Source: Paraphaeosphaeria minitans (taxonomy: Eukaryota > Ascomycota > Dothideomycetes > Pleosporales > Didymosphaeriaceae). From it: a stretch of 64,000 nucleotides of DNA. The DNA lies in assembly GCA_015832175.1 (NCBI GenBank), contig WJXW01000009.1, positions 992,001-1,056,000 of the forward strand, written 5' to 3'. Numbering within the stretch: position 1 is the first letter of the stretch; the number at the start of each line of letters is the position of its first letter. The notes under the pieces were generated by a model. The model saw only the letters and a program-made list of their open reading frames with translations. It did no database searches and was not told the origin of the DNA. The position numbers and the translations under genes are program-made. Below are positions 61,885 through 64,000 of the stretch, piece by piece.

Positions 61885-62307
61885 TGTTAGGATCCTAGAA
61901 TCTATATAGGCAGGCAGGCTGCTTATAACGCGCGTGGGCTCTAAACCCCGCTAAAAGATTATATAATGTCCTACAATGTCCCACATGCTAAGCTATAGGA
62001 CATTAGGATCACGTAACTAAGTTATATAACTATACTATAGGATTCCTACGCGTCTCACGCATAGGACCTATAAGACATTATAGGATCTGTAGAACAAAGT
62101 AGCTATATAGGAACGCAAGAATGAACCTTTATACTTGTGTTTAATCTATTTATTAATCTATTATTTAGATTCTAGTAGACTAAATTGTTAACTTATTACA
62201 CTTCGCAAGATACTATTGTATTAATAAGACCTTCTACCTTCCGTAAGTACTCCTGCCCAAAAACCAACCTTAACCCTTTAGGACTAGCTACCCTCTTGGA
62301 TTTAACA
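61885..62307 (+). repeat. 3' LTR of family C (423 bp)
   Basis: Same length as the 5' LTR without gaps; followed by target duplicate TAGAG and then family A sequence resuming. Confidence 0.92.
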
Positions 62308-63611
62308 TAGAGTCTCTACATACTATATGCTGTTAAGGAATATATAAAGGGTAGAGGTAGGCCTATTTATACCTACCCTAGCCTTAGCCACTCTAACTAT
62401 TATAGCTCGCCCTAATTATACCTCTATTAATACTATCGCGCTTAGCCCCTATATTAGCGCTAGACTAAAGGCTACTTATTTCCTAACTAGGTGCTTATTT
62501 TACTATACTAAGGTTAAGTTACAATTGTCTAGAGTAAAACTATATTAGAGTAGGCTCTAGCTATATAGTTAGACTTGCTATAGTAAGTGCACATACCTAC
62601 GTCCTAGTGTTACTAGAAGATATATTTAGATATTTAGTTTAGGCGCTACTTACTTGCCTTTCTACTAACTTAGTACTAAATTAAGGTTAATACTACTATA
62701 AAAGTTATATAGATATTACTATTACTGTCCTTAGGAGGAAGCTAGCTACTCTTATAAAAGGTAGCTTAAATAGTAAGCTTATCTTCTAGGGCCTCTATTT
62801 TAAGGTCTACTATAATCTATAAAAACCTAGTAACAGCTGCGTTATAGTCCCCTTTAGGAACGTCGTAGTTAAAGGTAACTATATAGATATTACGCTAGAT
62901 TACGCAGCATAACTTATATAGTTTCTTAGTATTACCCTACTAGTCGCTACCTACCTCTACTAAGGGTTGTTTAAAGTAGATATAAAAGTTAGAGAAACTC
63001 TCCTTAGGGTTTTACCTAATTATATTAAACCGTGCTTTAGCCTTTTACTAGGCGTGTTTAATAGTATACACAAAGGTAAGGTACTATATAAATATCTATA
63101 GGTTAAACTAGCTATCTACCCTCCTAGCTTAGTAGAAGGCTACTACTGTGTTCTAAAAACTATTATTTAGACAGTCCTATATTAGTGCCTATTTCTTTTA
63201 GGAGGAGCTAATAAACTGCTTATTAGTCTAGAGCTTATAATTTATTATAACCTTCTAGGCCCTAAACTAGGCCTTTAAGTCCCTAAACTTAGTTAGGTTT
63301 AAGAGCAGTTTATAGTGTAGAATTAGCTAGTTTATACTAGTAAATAGGGATTTGCCCCCTATAGTAGGGGTAGATAGGCCTAAAGTAGTGCTAGCGTAGG
63401 CCTATTAGCGTATAAAAAGCTCGCGCAGCTCTTTATTTTAGAGTTATAGTATTTATATAGTAGAGTGGTCTTTATCTCTAGTAGTAATTAAGTTCTGCAG
63501 TTATTTTACTAACTTAGTAATATAAGAGGCATCTATTAGGGAATTATTCTAGACTCTATTACGTTTCTCTATTCCTTTAAACGACTCTTTTCTAGAAGAT
63601 CTAGAATTTAA

Positions 63612-63803
63612 TATTATAGGCTAGCCTTAGAGAGTAAATCGAACTATAAGTGCTAAATGTAAAGAACAAATTCTAGATATTAAGTCTCTATAGGGGGTGT
63701 GCTACTTATAAGAAGTGTTTTTCTTAGTAGATTTACTTCTTTAGGGTAGTTCCTTTTCTTAAGATTCTTCTAAAGGCTAGGGCTATAGCCCTAGCCTATT
63801 ACA
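63612..63803 (-). repeat. LTR of family A, second insertion, right
   Basis: 192 bp; begins TATTATAGGCTAGCC, ends CCTATTACA, followed by target duplicate GAATA. Confidence 0.85.
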
Positions 63804-64000
63804 GAATAGTGTAATTACGTAAGAGGTAATTACCTAACTACTATATGCTTTTTACTTAGCTTACTACTTCCTTATATAAACTAGATATATATAAAACGCA
63901 CTACTAAGTTGGCTTCTTCCATTTAGTAACAATATACTTAATTACTATTGTGGAGCTGGGCGCGAGGCTAGAGCGATTAGGTAAAATTCTCGCTTATTAG
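63804..64000. other. End of window, unassigned
   Basis: It begins with the GAATA duplicate of the family A insertion; GTAATTACGTAAGAGGTAATTAC follows. The last 50 bases are less AT-rich. No gene seen. Confidence 0.4.

Larger units (their letters stand above)
55649..62307 (+). mobile_element. Family C chromodomain Ty3/gypsy retrotransposon (chromovirus), complete length 6,659 bp
   Basis: Identical-length LTRs of 423 bp (55649-56071 and 61885-62307), both TGTTAGGATCC ... GGATTTAACA, and a perfect target duplication TAGAG (55644-55648 and 62308-62312) show one insertion into family A. Decayed plus-strand domains: capsid-type gag from about 56100, CCHC knuckle about 56960-57005, aspartic protease near 58030, reverse transcriptase about 58570-59250, RNase H about 59520-59880, integrase about 60000-60700, C-terminal chromodomain about 61120-61230. 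The polypurine tract AAAGAGGGAGGTGA ends right at the 3' LTR. It is less mutated than its host: CA dinucleotides are common and the RT active site is intact. About 34 differences separate the two LTRs, all transitions. Confidence 0.9.
50410..63803 (-). mobile_element. Family A Ty3/gypsy-like retrotransposon, second full insertion, split by family C
   Basis: LTRs at 50410-50600 and 63612-63803 and a perfect target duplication GAATA (50405-50409 and 63804-63808) define the insertion. Without family C (6,659 bp) and its 5-bp duplicate it is 6,730 bp, 468 bp shorter than the copy at 37030; the shortfall is explained by one internal deletion at about 51993. The RT box (complement of about 54507-54524) reads Y-L-N-N, both Asp changed to Asn. 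gag-pol runs on the minus strand; all frames are broken by TAA/TAG. Confidence 0.85.

Noticed and set aside
1..64000. CRISPR arrays, operons and ribosome binding sites
   Set aside because: Introns, RIP-type decay and the gene families show a fungal nuclear sequence; the tandem repeats lack spacer structure.
1..64000. tRNA or rRNA genes
   Set aside because: I found no cloverleaf-like or conserved rRNA segment by eye; a tRNAscan-SE and Rfam run would settle it.

Overview
The window looks like nuclear DNA of a filamentous ascomycete, most likely a Pleosporales dothideomycete of the Leptosphaeria type. The reasons are short introns (47-131 nt) with GT..AG ends, fungal-specific gene families, and a sharp two-part base composition. 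A GC-balanced gene island (about 11.95-31.35 kb) lies between long AT-rich blocks built almost only of LTR retrotransposons. Those blocks show the signature of repeat-induced point mutation (RIP): CpA and TpG are depleted, TpA is everywhere, TAA/TAG interrupt every frame, and differences between repeat copies are mostly C/T or G/A. The genus is an inference; 'RIP-type' describes the mutation pattern, not a measured process.

Left AT block (1-11.9 kb): the end of a 7.2-kb Ty3/gypsy-like element (family A, 192-bp LTRs), a 5'-truncated family A fragment in the other orientation, a complete 6,524-bp Ty3/gypsy element (family B, 215-bp LTRs), and a last family A LTR. Gene island: MSH2 mismatch repair ATPase (+), IST1-type ESCRT-III regulator (+), a gene-poor stretch with only weak small candidates, VAC7 vacuolar PI(3,5)P2 regulator (-), a CUE-domain protein with NPF motifs (+), a Zn2Cys6 transcription factor (-), a four-pass MARVEL-like membrane protein (+), and a type I Baeyer-Villiger monooxygenase (-). 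IST1, VAC7 and perhaps the CUE/NPF protein all belong to endosome-vacuole biology, but nothing indicates co-regulation.

Right AT block (31.35-64 kb): heavily decayed DNA, then a short copia-like element (family D, 238-bp LTRs) with a full family A copy nested inside it (TSD CTATT); decayed unclassified DNA with tandem repeats; two family B 3' ends pointing away from each other around an almost unmutated solo family D LTR; and a second family A copy (TSD GAATA) that is itself split by a complete chromodomain Ty3/gypsy element (family C, 6,659 bp, 423-bp LTRs, TSD TAGAG).

The most unusual signal is that all three gypsy families appear to carry an extra reading frame on the strand opposite gag-pol, between integrase and the 3' LTR. 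It is best supported in family C, where the frame predicts a coiled-coil protein. All element reading frames are broken by RIP-type stops.
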